A stretch of DNA of 14,410 nucleotides from an uncultured Elusimicrobium sp. (lineage in GTDB: Bacteria; Elusimicrobiota; Elusimicrobia; Elusimicrobiales; Elusimicrobiaceae): NCBI GenBank assembly GCA_946061795.1, contig CAMGSK010000019.1:1-14410 (forward strand), given 5' to 3'. This document shows positions 13,369 to 14,410 of the stretch, piece by piece. The number at the start of each line of letters is the position of its first letter. Position 1 is the stretch's first letter. Below the pieces are notes generated by a model. That model had not been told where the DNA came from and did no database searches. It saw nothing but the letters and a program-made list of their open reading frames with translations. A program made the translations under genes and the position numbers.

Positions 13369-14358
13369 TCAGGGCACCTTAATCAATATCAGCTTGCGCA
13401 AAAACACTCCCAGCGCCAGCAGCGCAAGTCCGGCCAGCAGAAACGGACGGTACGCGTCGCTGCGGCTGACGCGCGCGGACTGGGTGAAATCCGTTTTCTC
13501 CAGTTCGTTGATTTTATTGTAAATGTCTTGCAGTTCCACTTCATTTTTCGCCCGGTAAAATTCGCCGCCCGTCGCTTTGGCGATGTTCATCAGCAGGCCC
13601 TCGTCTATTTCTTCTTCCCGGCTGGAAAAAATAGTTGTTCCCGGCGGGCTGGCCACGGCGATGGTGTAAACTTTAATGCCGTAGGCCGCCGCGGCTTTGG
13701 CCGCCAGCAGCGGGTCCAGGGACCCGGCGTTGTTGGAGCCGTCGGTCAGAAGCAGAATGATTTTGCTTTTGGCGGTGCTGTCTTTGAGGTGGCTGGCCGC
13801 CAGTCCCAAGCCGTCCCCGATGGCGGTAAGCGTCGGGTCCACCACGCCTAAAAACAAAGAAGCCACCAATTCCTGCACTGCATCGTGGTCCAAGGTCAGC
13901 GGCGCGGCTAAGGACGCTTCTTTGGCAAACACCACCAGACCAATGCGGTCATTGAAGCGTTTGCCGATAAAATTAATGGCCGTCTTCTGCGCGGCGACAA
14001 ACCGGGACGGATAAAAATCCTGGTTGGCCATACTGCCGGAAGAGTCCACCATCATCATGATGTCTATGCCTTGGGTGGGGGGGAGCTTGGAAGAACTGAC
14101 GCCCACCGGGCGCGCCAGCGCGACGATAAAAAGCGTCAATGCCGTTAAATATAATCCGGCCGGCAGCCAGCGGTTAAGCGCCGCGCCCAAGGAAAAACTT
14201 TGGGGAAGGGCGGACGTCATCGGATAGTTGAGCGGGCGGTTGAACTTGTCGGTCCAAAATACGCGCGCCGCCAAAACGGCGAAGGGCAGCAAAAGCAGCA
14301 GCAGCGCCCACGGGGTCAGAAACGCAAAACGCCCTCCGTAGATTCGTTCCGCCGTCAT
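13369..14358 (-). CDS. batA: BatA, membrane-anchored VWA-domain protein
   Basis: From the ATG at 14358 the protein has 329 residues, normal for BatA. The family start is recognisable: RFAFLTPWALLLLLLPFAVL (first helix, about 14-34), a second helix ending IVALARPVG (about 65-84), the VWA domain, then a C-terminal helix (LLAGLALLALGVFLRKL). The MIDAS is intact: VDSSGSM (Asp105, Ser107, Ser109), Thr178 in TLTAIGDGL and Asp206 in LLTDGSNN. The start is uncertain: the frame stays open to the window edge, with a GTG at 14400 and a hydrophobic stretch (VLVTACSTLFLLAA), and no Shine-Dalgarno is visible before 14358. The extra hydrophobic piece is not typical of BatA. Usual upstream partners (MoxR ATPase, DUF58 protein) would lie outside the window. 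A C7 run encodes Pro-Pro near 14077-14083. Confidence 0.85.
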   Translation of the reverse strand: MTAERIYGGRFAFLTPWALLLLLLPFAVLAARVFWTDKFNRPLNYPMTSALPQSFSLGAALNRWLPAGLYLTALTLFIVALARPVGVSSSKLPPTQGIDIMMMVDSSGSMANQDFYPSRFVAAQKTAINFIGKRFNDRIGLVVFAKEASLAAPLTLDHDAVQELVASLFLGVVDPTLTAIGDGLGLAASHLKDSTAKSKIILLLTDGSNNAGSLDPLLAAKAAAAYGIKVYTIAVASPPGTTIFSSREEEIDEGLLMNIAKATGGEFYRAKNEVELQDIYNKINELEKTDFTQSARVSRSDAYRPFLLAGLALLALGVFLRKLILIKVP

Positions 14359-14410
14359 GGCCGCCAGCAGAAACAGTGTGGAGCACGCCGTCACCAGCAC
14401 CGCCGCGCCC

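Overview
The window looks like a chromosomal segment of a Gram-negative bacterium of moderately high GC. The pilin at 2642-3100 has the very regular N-terminus seen in the many pilin-like proteins of Elusimicrobiota, and together with a Bat operon and gmhA this suggests an Elusimicrobiota member, perhaps gut-associated. That placement is an inference from memory of the families, not a search. No insertion sequence, phage gene, CRISPR array, rRNA or tRNA was seen. Almost all genes lie on the minus strand; a secreted protease and a pilin are the only plus-strand genes.

Layout from left to right. (1) 1-127 is the first part of plsY (phospholipid synthesis) on the minus strand, diverging from a secreted trypsin-like protease at 244-1230. 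(2) hflX and miaA, neighbours in many bacteria, lie on the minus strand and flank a plus-strand type IV pilin gene with a 12-T tract in its putative promoter. (3) 4126-4684 holds a small basic ORF preceded by a long, highly structured minus-strand leader: a multibranched fold, another hairpin, then a 19-bp hairpin with seven U residues just before the ORF's ribosome binding site. It resembles a riboswitch, an attenuator or a small RNA gene, and matches no family I recognise. It is the best candidate here for something undescribed. (4) miaB and a PilZ-domain gene form a two-gene unit closed by an intrinsic terminator. (5) From the right edge to 6390 runs one long minus-strand operon, batA-batB-batC-batD-batE-gmhA-rpiB-pgi, with gaps or overlaps of a few bases between most genes and an intrinsic terminator after pgi.

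Functional themes. MiaA and MiaB act in sequence on tRNA A37 (prenylation, then methylthiolation). HflX is a ribosome-associated GTPase. The Bat proteins form an envelope complex of two MIDAS-containing VWA proteins, two TPR proteins and the large BatD. The last three genes of that operon are sugar-phosphate isomerases feeding heptose (LPS), pentose phosphate and glycolytic pools. A type IV pilin and a PilZ (cyclic-di-GMP receptor) protein in the same window hint at surface motility or adhesion control.

Initiation signals differ between genes. Most operon-internal genes and both plus-strand genes have recognisable Shine-Dalgarno sequences. plsY and miaA have none, and instead show a -10-like hexamer exactly 6 nt before ATG, as expected for leaderless mRNAs.
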